Under the pieces are notes generated by a model. That model was given only the letters and a program-made list of their open reading frames with translations, did no database searches and was not told the origin of the DNA. A stretch of 64,000 bases of DNA. It comes from Ciona intestinalis (taxonomy: Eukaryota > Chordata > Ascidiacea > Phlebobranchia > Cionidae). Positions 1 to 11,662 of the stretch are shown here, in pieces. Each line of letters begins with the position of its first letter. Position 1 is the stretch's first letter. Position numbers and translations under genes: made by a program. Location: positions 191,001 through 255,000 of the forward strand of contig NC_020173.2 in assembly GCF_000224145.3 (NCBI RefSeq), in the 5' to 3' direction.

Positions 1-860
1 TAAGTAAACAGTCTTAACCTATAACATAAATTACATTATCAGAAAATGTAGGCAAAGCTGTAAATCATCTGTTTTTGATACTTCATTACCTTTAAAATCA
101 GTTAAATCATTAATTAAATTAAAATAATTTACATACATAACTCTAAAATTAATTTTATCACAAAGTTAATATTGGTTCGGAAAGAAAAAAAAAAACAGAA
201 AAAAAACGGGGTAGTAAAAAACAAGAGAAAAAAAAGTGGAGTAATAAAAAAAAAAGTATGAAATGTTCGTAAACTTTAAAATTGAAATATACCAGCAGCA
301 AGATACCTAAATATGTTGCAAATACTTGCATTCATAATAAATTTATTACGAAAGGCCTTCTCACAAAAAAAGTTTAGCAAACCCCATAAAAAGTTTTTTT
401 GGGCAATTTTTTGTTTAATTTAATAATTTGTGTTTTACTGAAAAAATAATTACCAACTAGAATGACAGTTAGGATAAAAAATAACTTTTTACCCAGAAAA
501 GCTGTTTGCAATAAAAATGTTTTTTTAGCGAGCTAGGGGGTTGTCCTTTCCTACCCCAAGTTCCCCATTGTTTTTTATTACCATACTTTACTATATATTG
601 TTAATACCGTCTATGAGACTTGGTGAAATCTTTTACTTTTCTTGCTGTATTTCGAACCTGCAGTCGCTGCAATGACCCAACATGATTTAACAAAAGCATC
701 TGCCTGTAACTATTGCTGGAAAAGACCCACGTAATAATATCACCGAGTAAACTTCCGAATGTTTAACTGTTAATCACCGGCTTTTCGTTGCACATACAGT
801 TTGCCCCACGAAAAGTAGGTATTTAGAAGTGCTGTTTTCAATCTTTTTTATTTATTTTTA
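1..860. other. Region upstream of the RPL38 start exon; repeat remnant
   Basis: No gene is visible. About 300-600 matches, in reverse complement, the left part of the inverted-repeat element at 37938-38757; its terminal motif (ccatactttactatata) lies near 575-595. The rest is A/T-rich. The RPL38 promoter and any noncoding first exon should lie here or before the window, but I cannot place them. Confidence 0.5.
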
Positions 861-874
861 GATTACTTGGAACC

Positions 875-1855
875 ATGCCAAAACAAATCACTGAAATCAA
901 AGATTTCTTGTTAACAGCTAGAAGAGCTGATGCTAAATCTGTTAAGATTAAAAAGAACAGGCAAAACACAAAATTTAAGGTAGTAACACAATTTATCCTA
1001 TATACACCAAATATTGACCAAAGACTGGGAAAGGCTACAAAATCATGGAAATTCTTTTCGTATAAGACTTTTGTAATCCATTCAATTCACAGTAAGCCCG
1101 GCATATGATTGTTTAACATTCCAAAGACCTTAAAGGGGCATACCAACCAAAAACATTTTATTATGTTCAATTTTCAAATGAATATAGCTAAAACATTTTT
1201 ATTATGTTTTAAATTTTCGAATGAACACAATTTCGCTCCTTTGTATTTTAAAACTTTGATGGTAGTTTAGGTCACATTTAGGCATATCTATCAATACACA
1301 AGTTTTGATTTTTGGTTGGTATGCCCCTTTAAAAGTACAAACCTATGAATTACAACTTGTTGCTGTCATAATTACGTTTCCCAAAAATGTCCTGTTGTTG
1401 CCCCCACCACTTATAGATAAACAGTCAATTTTCCATTTTAATTTTAGTAAAAGTTTGTTGTTAACCACCAGCTGTACTGTGAACCTGGTTTAAAATAGTG
1501 TAATTAAAGTTATGGCAATTCCACATACCAGCCACGCTTTTATTTAGCACTCAGGAAGTTTTTACCCCAAGCGTGTGTATATCGAGATCGACTGTCGTTT
1601 TGTTGCAAATTTCCTTTTCTTTGTTACATTAATTATTCTGATCTCCTCTACTATATTCAAAGAAAATAATGTTATACTTATGTTACTTTCTCATGTTTAT
1701 TTAATTCAGGGCGCTAATACTTAAGTTAATAAAACAAATATTTTCAGGTGAGATGTAGTCGATACCTGTACACCTTGGTGATCCAGGATAAAGATAAAGC
1801 TGAAAAACTTCGTCAGTCTCTTCCACCTGGTTTAAGTGTAAAGGAACTTAAGTAG
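875..1855 (+). CDS. RPL38: 60S ribosomal protein L38 (eL38), haplotype copy 1
   Basis: This is a component of the cytosolic large ribosomal subunit. Coding exons are 875-979 and 1748-1855, joined in phase 0. They give 70 residues, the usual length of L38. The protein starts [17 protein letters not shown], has the basic stretch [11 protein letters not shown], and ends [11 protein letters not shown], close to vertebrate L38 throughout. An acceptor (tttttag) lies 13 nt before the ATG, so an upstream noncoding exon or a spliced leader is likely; tunicates use both. An AATAAA at 1857-1862 overlaps the region right after the stop. The intron carries a MITE (1134-1328). The second exon recurs at 3277-3384 beyond a gap, probably the other allele. 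Identification is secure. Confidence 0.97.
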
Positions 1856-2016
1856 AAATAAAGGAAGATTTCAAGCATGAAAGTGCTTGAGCAGTACTTT
1901 GTTTGGTTTATTTTCCATAAAGCCAGAAAATTGGTGGTTGACAAGATTTTTATTGTAGTTTAAGTATTGTCTAGTGTAGCTTGGAGCATAAACATAGGAA
2001 ATTATAGATTTGTTAT
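971..2016. repeat. Haplotype copy 1 of the RPL38 intron and 3' exon
   Basis: This stretch is about 99% identical to 2067-3544 apart from one insertion in the latter. Copy 1 breaks off at the N run at 2017, and copy 2 begins just after it inside the last bases of the same exon. The pattern fits two allelic contigs placed end to end by the assembler better than a true tandem duplication. Confidence 0.8.
1134..1328. mobile_element. TTAA-flanked MITE in the RPL38 intron
   Basis: A 195-bp element with inverted ends AGGGGCATACCAACC and GGTTGGTATGCCCCT, flanked by TTAA on both sides (1130-1133 and 1329-1332). TTAA duplication suggests a piggyBac-type transposase moved it. There is no coding capacity. 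The same insertion is in the second haplotype copy at 2229-2423. Confidence 0.85.
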
Positions 2017-2066
2017 NNNNNNNNNNNNNNNNNNNNNNNNNNNNNNNNNNNNNNNNNNNNNNNNNN
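2017..2066. other. Assembly gap (50 N)
   Basis: A run of exactly 50 N separates the two RPL38 copies. Confidence 0.99.
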
Positions 2067-2228
2067 AATTTAAGGTAGTAACACAATTTATCCTATATAC
2101 ACCAAATATTGACCAAAGACTGGGAAAGGCTACAAAATCATGGAAATTCTTTTCGTATAAGACTTTTGTAATCCATTCAATTCACAGTAAGCCCGGCATA
2201 TGATTGTTTAACATTCCAAAGACCTTAA

Positions 2229-2423
2229 AGGGGCATACCAACCAAAAACATTTTATTATGTTCAATTTTCAAATGAATATAGCTAAAACATTTTTATTAT
2301 GTTTTAAATTTTCGAATGAACACAATTTCGCTCCTTTGTATTTTAAAACTTTGATGGTAGTTTAGGTCACATTTAGGCATATCTATCAATACACAAGTTT
2401 TGATTTTTGGTTGGTATGCCCCT
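2229..2423. mobile_element. TTAA-flanked MITE, allelic copy
   Basis: This is the same insertion as 1134-1328 on the other haplotype, with TTAA at 2225-2228 and 2424-2427. Confidence 0.85.
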
Positions 2424-2770
2424 TTAAAAGTACAAACCTATGAATTACAACTTGTTGCTGTCATAAGTACGTTTCCCAAAAATGTCCTGTTGTTGCCCCC
2501 ACCACTTATAGATAAACAGTCAATTTTCCATTTTAATTTTAGTAAAAGTTTGTTGTTAACCACCAGCTGTACTGTGAACCTGGTTTAAAATAGTGTAATT
2601 AAAGTTATGGCAATTCCACATACCAGCCACGCTTTTATTTAGCACTCAGGAAGTTTTTACCCCAAGCGTGTGTATATCGAGATCGACTGTCGTTTTGTTG
2701 CAAATTTCCTTTTCGTTACATTAATTATTCTGATCTCCTCTACTATATTCAAAGAAAATAATGTTATGTT

Positions 2771-3205
2771 TAGGGATGCACATTACAGAATAATTAGGTA
2801 TTCTAGGATATCCTAGAATACTTTATTTCGAATCTAGAATTTCGAATCTTTTTATATTTATAGGAAAAAATAATTTTACCCACATAAGTCAGTTTATTGA
2901 CTCTTTCATACCCGCCTTGTTGGAACATGAGCTGTAAAATGATCAAAAATTGTACTATTGGGTAGTTTTTGCGTCATGAAACGTATAGCAGGTTATGAAA
3001 AGACGTTACGAAACGTTTACTCTTGAAAGTCCCACAAACACAAAAATATTTTTTTTCAAAATTAATAAGTTTCAAAAATTGTTAATATAGTATATGAGAT
3101 GACGTGTAATTACGTCATTAAACAGAATACCGAATCCCGTAATTAGATTCGAATACAAAAGGATTCGAATCTCACGGATTCGAAATTCTGTAATGTGCAT
3201 CCCTA
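2771..3205. mobile_element. hAT-like nonautonomous DNA transposon
   Basis: A 435-bp element begins TAGGGATGCACATTACAGAA and ends with the reverse complement, TTCTGTAATGTGCATCCCTA. It is flanked by near-identical 8-bp copies, gttatgtt (2763-2770) and cttatgtt (3206-3213). The end sequence and 8-bp duplication are typical of hAT elements. It has no transposase. It is absent from haplotype copy 1, where 1671-1684 looks like an excision footprint. Confidence 0.88.
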
Positions 3206-3276
3206 CTTATGTTACTTTCTCATGTTTATTTAATTCAGGGCGCTAATACTTAGGTTAATAAAACAAATATTTTCAG

Positions 3277-3384
3277 GTGAGATGTAGTCGATACCTGTAC
3301 ACCTTGGTGATCCAGGATAAAGATAAAGCTGAAAAACTTCGTCAGTCTCTTCCACCTGGTTTAAGTGTAAAGGAACTTAAGTAG
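3277..3384 (+). CDS. RPL38: RPL38 terminal exon, haplotype copy 2
   Basis: The second exon of ribosomal protein L38 (residues 36-70, VRCSRY through VKELK, then TAG) is identical in translation to 1748-1855. It is preceded by the same acceptor and followed by AATAAA at 3386-3391. Its own start exon is missing because the contig begins at the preceding splice donor. It is probably the allele of the first copy rather than a second gene, and no premature stop is seen. Confidence 0.9.
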   Translation: MRCSRYLYTLVIQDKDKAEKLRQSLPPGLSVKELK

Positions 3385-3544
3385 AAATAAAGGAAGATTT
3401 CAAGCATGAAAGTGCTTGAGCAGTACTTTGTTTGGTTTATTTTCCATAAAGCCAGAAAATTGGTGGTTGACAAGATTTTTATTGTAGTTTAAGTATTGTC
3501 TAGTGTAGCTTGGAGCATAAACATAGGAAATTATAGATTTGTTA

Positions 3545-4469
3545 TTCACACAGTACAAAACCTGTACACTGTATTCTAGAAAATTAGGTAGGTAGTGTAA
3601 AGACAACCATATTTTTAGCAACATTTTATTTCAATTGGTGAGGTAACAAGTGATTTTGATTGTGAACAATGTGCTTCATTTCAGCACAATCAAAATTACA
3701 ATGATAGTACTTTGTCTTGTGTCTGGAAACAAGAAGTCATCATAACAAATGCGCAAAAAAACACTGGATGACGTAGTAGTAGTTGTACTACATTTCACTG
3801 CTACTGGTACCGTTGCTGTTTTATCCAGAAGCTTTATATATTTGTGCAAAACGTTATTTGTAAATTAGAAAGATTAACAGTTAGTGATGCGGTAGCGATT
3901 ACAATGCAAGAGCTGCACAATGCTGCAGAAAGCTTGTGCAGTGAGAATGTTTGAAAACTGTGGAGACGTATAACACAATATAGACAACAGGTAACGGTAA
4001 TTCTCGCATTATGATCGGAACAAATCGATTGAAATTAATTGTCTACTAAATGCTATAATTGTTAATTTAGTTAATTATACAGTAAAGTAATGAAGAGCAA
4101 TGTACCAAAATAATGACAAACACACCGCTTTTAATGAGCAGGCACTAAACATAAGAAAAAGAGAAGAAATAATTATTGAAAGACGTTTCCTTGTACTGCC
4201 AGGCACACAGGTATGCCTGCATAGCACTACAGGAACTTCACAACAGTTAGAGGAACACTCGCGTTGCAGGGCTAAATCAGAAAAAAATGGTTTATGAAAT
4301 TTGCTATTTTAATATTAAATTAATTCAATGAGCCACCATCAAGAAACACATGGTAAGCATACCGTAATTTTCCATCAAGAGCAGCAAAAGTGCCTTATCT
4401 ACTGAAACCCAGGTTTCTATTTAAAAAATAATAGATAATGGCATTTGCATAAAAGAAAAGAAGAATATC
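3545..4469. other. Convergent intergenic region RPL38 / UGCG
   Basis: AT-rich sequence between two convergent genes. An open frame at 4100-4297 resembles nothing I know. No RNA gene or clear repeat is seen. Confidence 0.5.
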
Positions 4470-7400
4470 TTATACAACTTCTTCTGCTTTGCCTCCACAA
4501 CGTAATCTATATTTGCCTGTCCTCCAATTTATAGTTGGATCCCATAAAGCACAAAATATTATGTACGGAGTGAGGGTTTCACGAACAAACCATGCAACTA
4601 AGAAATCGCATTTACTGATTTGAAGGTGGCCATTCTGGAAAGAAAAAATGATGTAAAATAAAGATTTATTTATTACTGAAGAAAACATGGTGGTAAGAGA
4701 CTGTATATACAAACCTCAAGTTGCCGAAATAGAATGTAGTCCAGAATGAACCAAACAAGAACGTGGTAAAGAAAGACGACCAACATATTCCAACTAAAGA
4801 AATGTAAGCAAGACCACGAAAACAAAAGTCCAGACAAAAAACATTCTGAAAATGGTTCCAAAATCACAGCGACTGGCACCATTGCAACTCTTAGTTTGGT
4901 CCATCTGTGAATGAATTGTCATGGGTTGGTTACTGGTTAGTAAACATACAAACCTCTTGTTTCATATGCTGAGTTAGTAATGGGTATTTCAGATTGCTCA
5001 TTAAACAATAAAGAATACACCAATAAAAAGGTTTGCAATTGGCCAGGTCAATCTAGCTTTGACTACTATAACATTTATATTAGAACCCGATTGTTAAATT
5101 TCCGTCGCTATAAGGCGCCAAACATCGTAGCTATTTTTAAAAGTAACGTCACCGCGCGCGACACATTGATCGCTGTCACGAGTCTCTTGAAATTACTATG
5201 ACGTCACAAGTGAGCCGGGAAACTTTCTCCTATTGATCGGCTGAGTAATCTAAAGTCACGCGGACCAAATTACGTTTTAGTGGAATCGTAATCCCGTTCT
5301 TTATTGGACGCATATGTAAAACCAGTTATTTTAAAAAGATTGTTAATTAAGCGTTATGTGTTTTTTTATTTATTACTAGTCTACGGAATTTTTGCCCACA
5401 AAATACAAAAATAAAAAACGACAAAACATGGTATTTGGGAATCGAAAGTAGTAAAATGGCGAATATTTCCTCACTGAAGTTCGTGAAGGACCGTTCAAAT
5501 TCTTTAGAAAAGTGTTTATGGTTAACGTATCGGTAATCCATGCAGCAAACAGCCGTGCTGTAACATGAACCGGATTTGTGACGGTGACAGCTTGTGTGCG
5601 TATTAACAACGAAAATCGCGATACACACGAACGATTAATGTAATTATCCGGCAACATTTCGTGACGCATATGATGACAAGTATCATACAGGCATATGAAT
5701 ATAAACAACGACAAGCAGCATGTTGTGGCATGTCTACGCCCTGGCAAGAAACACCCGTACACGAAGTTATTGAAGCGAATCACGGTGTTAAACAGAACGC
5801 TCTGTTCTCATAGTACACTAACAGTGTGCTATGCTGTTCTCCTTTATACTTTTGGTTTAGCATTTATTACGCAACACAGAACGAAGAGCTTTTAATACGC
5901 TTACAATTGTAATATAAGCCGAACAACCAACCTAAACAAACATAGAGAGAATGGAAACTATACAATATATCGTAAGTTGATAGTGTGTGCACAAAGATAG
6001 TGTGCACTGCTCTTTCAACATTAACAAGGTTGATCAAATGTGCGTCAGTCTTACAACGTAACACATACGAAATAAGATTACCTAGAAACTTTTCTTTACA
6101 TCATGATACATATACATGTATACATAATACATTTATGGCACTGTATGGTAGGTTAAATACACGTTGACACTTTTTACACGAACTCAACATTACACATGAT
6201 ATTTATCTAATGAGGGATGGAAATTATAACATGTTAGCTGTTGTGTGGTATTTTGGTTTATTTCGTTGGTTAGTGTGCCCAGCCCTGATAGTTTTAGGTA
6301 GTCAAAGGAAACAAGCACTTAGGGAAATACTTTTAATAAAATACTCGGTTACCTTGATGCTCGTGATGGCTTATTGGCCACATGGGCCACATACCAAAAG
6401 TAATTAAATAATTCATGACTAAATAGAATACTTACTTTAAAGCACTGAAGTTCTAAAACAATGTATTGTTTTGTTGTAACATGCATGTTATATTATTCAA
6501 GAAAATATTATTCAGCAAAGTTAATGAAAATATTATTCATTAATTTTAATGTAATTTTTGAAATATAACAAAGAGTTTCGAGCGCAAAGTTAAGTAATGT
6601 AGTTCCACTTAAAATGTAAAAACAACCTGTATGTTTGGCACATAGAAGCTATGTCAACTATCTCTGGGTCTTCATTTACAAGGGTAGTCAAGCATAAAGA
6701 ATTATGTTTGAATGATTCAACTTTAAAATTGTTTGGTACAAACAATAGAGATAAAGTTAAGACTGATAATCAATTGTTATTTAGCACTGTATGACGCAGA
6801 GCAATGATCATCATTTACCGATAACATAACGCATTTGATTGTCACAAAATGTCACAATATGTCAATTTAACAGTATTTACATATTTTAGTTTTTTTAATT
6901 TTAAACATTAACCACAGTTACCTTGTCATTCTTTCAATAAACTTTCCAACTCCATAGTTGCCCGAGTTTTGTAAAGCAGGGTAGGATGATAAAGTCAGTT
7001 TGTAACCACTGTATGTTTAAAAAAACGGTAAAACAGTGGAACCACAGTATTTAAAAATAACCTTANNTATCTGAAAGTANTTTGNNCATAAAGTAATCCT
7101 CTGCAATATATTGTGCAAGCTTTCCAAGTCCGCCAGTGGATTTATCAAAGTAATCCCTTCGAATTAAGTTTGACATACCAGTCATGCATGTAAAACCAAT
7201 AACATGAGCACTGATATATACTCGAGTATGTTGCGTGCCAAAATATATCTGTAAAACACATTAACTTTACATATGATACAAAACAATTAACTTGTTACCA
7301 TATAACATGTAAACAGATTTAATATGTATTAAAAGTATATATATCGTTTGGTAGCAGTTAAACGTCACAAAAAGCGACAATGATAATATTAGTATATAGA

Positions 7401-9342
7401 GAGATTAGGTATGTATCTGTAAAATAAAACCTTTAAATCTAACAGGTTCTAGACACCTATTACCAATAACAATAAACATTATAAAACAAAACATAACAGA
7501 AAAATAAACATAAAAGCACCTTTTCTATGGAGCTTGCAAATCCTTTTCTGTTTGATGTATAAGGTACTGCATGCACGAGAGCCACTTTGTCCTGCATTTT
7601 TGAAACCAGATCTCGCAAGGTAAGGGGCAAGACACGGATTCCCGAATCACAAATCCAAAATAAGTTGTATTTCATGCAGTTATACCCCGGCATTAAATTG
7701 TTTATCTTTGGGTTCACACCAATGCGCTTTCCACCTTAAACGGTTTAAACAAATCAATTAGAACATTATGTATCACTCTCACATACCTAATGCAACTGGA
7801 TAAAAAATTAAAATTTTTGTGCATCTGATTTTTTGTAAATAAATGGTTGTGATTTTGAAGTATAATTTTTGGAGTATCACATAGCAACATAAAATATCAG
7901 ACCATTGTGGGCCAAGTTTTCTTTTTAAATTATCTGGGCCAACCATGAACACTAGACAATACAAAAACTTTTTTTTGCAACCGGACAGCACAAATATTAA
8001 AAGTACATTGAGTTGATACCATAGCATAAAAACTTTTGTAACCACCTGAGACAATTTTCGCATCAACAGCTGGATATTTATGAATTAACCGTTCAACAAC
8101 ATCTATTGCTGGATCATTATTGTCTTGGATACAAAATAAGAGTTCAAACTGCAAAACATTTATATTTACTTTTAAGGTTGCTTCTACTGGGTGGAACAGT
8201 AAGCTAATTAAAATTTGTTACCAATGCTGACTTTAATATTTAAATAAAGCAACAACAACTCGCAGAAACTGTCCTATCTGCAATAAGGACAGCTTTGAAA
8301 CTGTCTTGAATTCAGGGCCTATTTGGGAATATATATATATTTGTGACTTTTCTCAAGGTGAGCTTTACAATGACTATACTTCTCCAATATTAAGGGGTGC
8401 CAATGTCTAATCAAGTACTGTGAATAACATACACATAAAATGTTTTTTTTCATACCAACATTTTACATTGATAAAGTAAAGTGAAGACATAAAATACTGG
8501 TACAAATTTCAAAAACATTTTTTTTAAATATGTTATATAATATATATATCGAGAGAGATTTATGTAATGCCTTGCAGTAACAGTTTAATACCTGTGGATA
8601 ATCAAGTTCAAAGAAGGTCTCTAAATTGTCTTCCAAGTTAGGATCTACACCTTTTAAAGGCTTCAAAATCGAAACACCTTTAACTTCAGCTTTCATCATG
8701 TCTGCTGGCTTCTTGTTCATGTATAGTTTACTAAAAAAAATGAATATAAATATCTAGCTGCTATACTTGTAAATAAATATGTATTTAATAAATTATATAT
8801 ATTATACAATAAATCAAGTGGAGTATTGCCCTGCAAATGTATTATTTTGCCCTAAAGTCATGGAAATGAAAAACGATACAAAATTTCAAATGAAAATTAA
8901 ATATTCATACAGATCCTACAATCTGTTTGGACATCAATAAATGATAAATATTGTTTCTCAAGATTAAACAAAAAGTTAAACTAATTACTTGGGAGAGAAA
9001 ATCGAAAGTTTATGTCTTTTGTTTTCATTACCCCAACAATTGAGACAACCCATTAGTGACCACTGGGTTGGATGAATTGTTAAGTGTCTTGCCTAAGGAC
9101 ACATACGCCCACAATGAACCCTTTATCTCTGGGTTCGAGGCAGGCACATTAACCAAATGTTCTACGGTACTGGTAATAAAAAATACCCAACTAGTTACAC
9201 AATACAAAGATAAGATTACTTACGAATATACTATTGATAAAAAGTGCATGAGAAGTAGTCCAATATCCAGTGCAATGCCAAATGCTGCAAATCCCTCAAG
9301 CAAGTAGATCATAGAAACCCACCACCATGACACAGCATCCAT
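4470..9342 (-). CDS. UGCG: Ceramide glucosyltransferase
   Basis: UGCG makes glucosylceramide from UDP-glucose and ceramide at the cytosolic face of the Golgi. Eight exons (minus strand): 9342-9224, 8730-8592, 8148-8046, 7734-7520, 7248-7067, 7008-6922, 4904-4715, 4634-4470. Phases agree at every junction and give 399 residues (human 394). The N-terminal membrane segment is about residues 10-35. GT21 family motifs are present: the first Asp in CIQDNND (about 95), WICDSG (Asp150), AEDYF (Asp243) and RMTRW (279-283), the last split by the intron 6922/4904. C-terminal membrane segments follow, ending [11 protein letters not shown]. Ambiguous bases at 7066-7067, 7080 and 7085-7086 hide a few residues and one donor; a G at 7066 would make a normal GT donor. 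Intron 6 is 2 kb and carries no recognised gene. Confidence 0.95.
4905..6921. other. Large UGCG intron 6
   Basis: Two kilobases with several open frames (for example 5376-5783 minus) that lack family similarity or a convincing splice context. A locally GC-richer stretch lies at about 5100-5280. I see no recognisable element. Confidence 0.5.
8818..9045 (+). repeat. Partial copy of the 0.8 kb inverted-repeat element
   Basis: In UGCG intron 1, this resembles the right part of 37938-38757 (shared blocks around tcctacaatc, tttggacatca, cgaaagtttatgt and attacccca). It stops short of the terminal repeat and abuts a SINE fragment at about 9046. Confidence 0.6.
9046..9170 (-). mobile_element. SINE fragment (middle part)
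   Basis: It contains the family blocks ttagtgaccactgggttgg, taagtgtcttgcctaaggac and acatacgcccacaa, then degenerates before the tRNA-like head. It lies in UGCG intron 1, with its head toward higher coordinates. Confidence 0.75.
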
Positions 9343-10302
9343 TTGTTTATAATTTGACAGACAAAACCACTTTTTTCGATTACTTACAATGTATAAAAAA
9401 CGTGAGTATTAATAATCAATAAATGTGCTAGTGAAGAATCCACCCTCTACGTTATCTGCTAACCACTACAATCTACAACCAATATAACTTACTAAAACGA
9501 ACCCCCAACTGCTAACCCCCTAAAACGCCTAAACACCAACATCTAACACTTTCATCAGCTTAATATGTAGGGTACTGGAGGGTTCTATAGTGATCAGTAT
9601 GGCCGCAATGATATGCAACCCACATTGTATACGGTACCGCCGTACCAGCAAAGCCGCATAGATAGTATACAATTACATTACAGTCAATAGAACTAACAAC
9701 AGAGTATACTTGCATAGTATATTCTGCTACTCACTGAATATTTAGGACAAATAACAGTAGTTCTACCCGCGGTCTCGCCTACTCGGTTGTGAAGCATTCC
9801 TGCCCACTACCCTGTTAAATAAATGTGTAACTAGATGTCGCTACTTCTACAGTAATGTACGGGGACAAACGAAATGATCATGATAAACCCCAAAAGAGTA
9901 TGTTATTAACACGTGACGTAGCTTTTGATTATTTCTAATTTAAGTATTATGTTTGAAACGTTTAAGATAAAACGAAACGTTTGAGATAAAACAGACTTTT
10001 TTCACTTATATACATATATAAGTTTTTGTAACAATACCAAAACTACTTTATGGGACAAGATCAAACTGTGCGGAATATTTCATCCTAATTTTATTCTTTA
10101 ACTACGATACTTGATTCGTGATTAAAACTCGTTTTTTATATATATGATTCAACAAGGACATGTATAAAAAACGGGCATCTTATTATTATTATTTACCTAC
10201 TAAAAAAATGTTAAATTCCTATCTTCCCACCCTACCATAAGACTGTATATATATATACATATATAGTAAATATGTAGTCTATATATATATATATATTAAT
10301 TT

Positions 10303-10498
10303 TAGGGTGGGGAAAGACGGGACACCTTTAGTACATAATTTCCAAATATGCTGACCGTGTATTAAGCAATTGGCAAAGGCCTATGGGAGTCGTTAGGATA
10401 CAGTTTCATAATTCTTTGAATGCTTTTTGTTGTTTACTATAACAAATGGGACGTGAAAATAGAATGAAAAGGTGTCCCATCTTCTTCCACTTCACTAT
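10303..10498. mobile_element. Short MITE of the GGTGGGGAAGATGGGACAC family
   Basis: About 195 bp, beginning agggtggggaaagacgggac and ending in a diverged inverse (ggtgtcccatcttcttccac). Noncoding. The same family occurs at 10595, 14206, 27201, 35580 and 45794. Confidence 0.8.
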
Positions 10499-10594
10499 AT
10501 ATAAAAATGCATTATTAACTTTCTAAAAAGTTTTGATTGTCAATCATCTAAAAAAAAGTTTCTAAAAAGTTTTGATTGTTAAATCAAATGATAT

Positions 10595-10790
10595 GGTAGG
10601 GTGGGGGAAGATGGGACACCTTTAGCACATAATATCGAAATATTCTGAGGGCGTTACAAACATTTAACAACGATCTATGGAAGCCGTGATGAGAATACAG
10701 TTTTATAATTCTTTAAGTGTTTTTGTTTACTACCAAATCGGACGAGAAAGTAGGATAAAAAAGTGTCCCATCTTTCCCCACCCTACTGTA
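10595..10790. mobile_element. Short MITE of the same family
   Basis: Inverted ends gtagggtgggggaagatggg and cccatctttccccaccctac are well kept. It lies about 100 bp from the copy at 10303 in the same orientation. Between them an approximately 20-bp direct repeat (tttctaaaaagttttgattg) occurs twice (10519-10580). Confidence 0.85.
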
Positions 10791-10927
10791 TATACAATGC
10801 ATCACACATGGTAATTTTGTTGTTTTTTTATTTTTGTTGTCTTTGTTGTAACTGCACCAAGCAAGGTATTAAAAGTGGCTAAATTATCATAAAAAAAATA
10901 TAAAAAAAATTCCCAAAATAATAATCA

Positions 10928-11052
10928 CCCACAAAGTAACATACATGGCAACTCGTAAGCTGGCACGAGGTATATGAAATATAACACCTGTGTTTAACGA
11001 CTGTCGTTTTCCGGCCACGCTATTGGATAAAGTAAGTTACATTCATTCAATT
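10928..11052 (+). mobile_element. SINE 3' tail fragment
   Basis: It matches the 3' part of the SINE at 56937-57235: caaagtaacatacatggcaa, ctcgtaagctggcacgagg, acgactgtcgtttt, gataaagtaagttac. The tRNA-like head is missing. Confidence 0.8.
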
Positions 11053-11609
11053 ATTTAGGCAATAGTCTCATATAACATACTCAATTCATTTCTACTGGCT
11101 TTAAATCGAAAACCTAAATATCAAAAATGTGTAAACGTCGCGCCCGGACCGTTGCCTATAGAGGGCGGCATTAAATTTGATCCGCGAGTTGTCATGATAT
11201 TTAGACTTACCTTTTCCGCAGTCGCGGGCCATATTTAATAGCGCCCAGGGAATTTAACAGATTTACAAAACGCACACCAAATCCGATTGCTCACATTAAC
11301 TAAGCAAAGTTTGAACCAAAAATCCAGATTCGTAGTTTAATAACAAATAGATTTAGTTTTGCGAGAGCATTAAAGACTTTTTTGCTGGTGAAAAGGTATG
11401 GGTTAATATTGTTTAAATTCGAGTGAAAATTAACACAACTATTTGTTTGTTTAGCAACAAGTTGCAGAGCATTATTAATATATAAAATTAGTTGGTCATC
11501 TTGCCGCATTTTTTTTTATTTCTATATTATTATATGTATTTAATAATAACAAATACCATTTAAAAATATTCTCTTTTGATACTTCGTTACAGCAACATCA
11601 ACTCGGTTA

Positions 11610-11662
11610 AACCATAGTATACTGAAGTCACTTCACTGAAGTCACTTCAGTATACTATGGTT
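11610..11662. repeat. Long inverted repeat (hairpin-capable)
   Basis: Two perfect 19-base arms, aaccatagtatactgaagt (11610-11628) and acttcagtatactatggtt (11644-11662), flank a 15-base spacer that is itself nearly self-complementary (acttcactgaagt). It lies about 700 bp before the bHLH start codon. Confidence 0.9.

Larger units (their letters stand above)
2067..3544. repeat. Haplotype copy 2 of the RPL38 intron and 3' exon
   Basis: It corresponds to 971-2016 with a few substitutions, a short indel near 2715, and a 435-bp hAT-like insertion at 2771-3205. The start codon exon is not repeated here; only its last 8 bases are present at 2067-2074. Confidence 0.8.

Noticed and set aside
971-3384. 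A true tandem duplication of RPL38
   Set aside because: The copies meet exactly at an N gap, the second has no start exon, and both carry the same MITE at the same site, so alleles are the simpler explanation.
5376-5783. A 135-codon open frame on the minus strand in UGCG intron 6
   Set aside because: No known family resemblance, no splice or promoter support, and it overlaps other random frames in an intron of the same strand.
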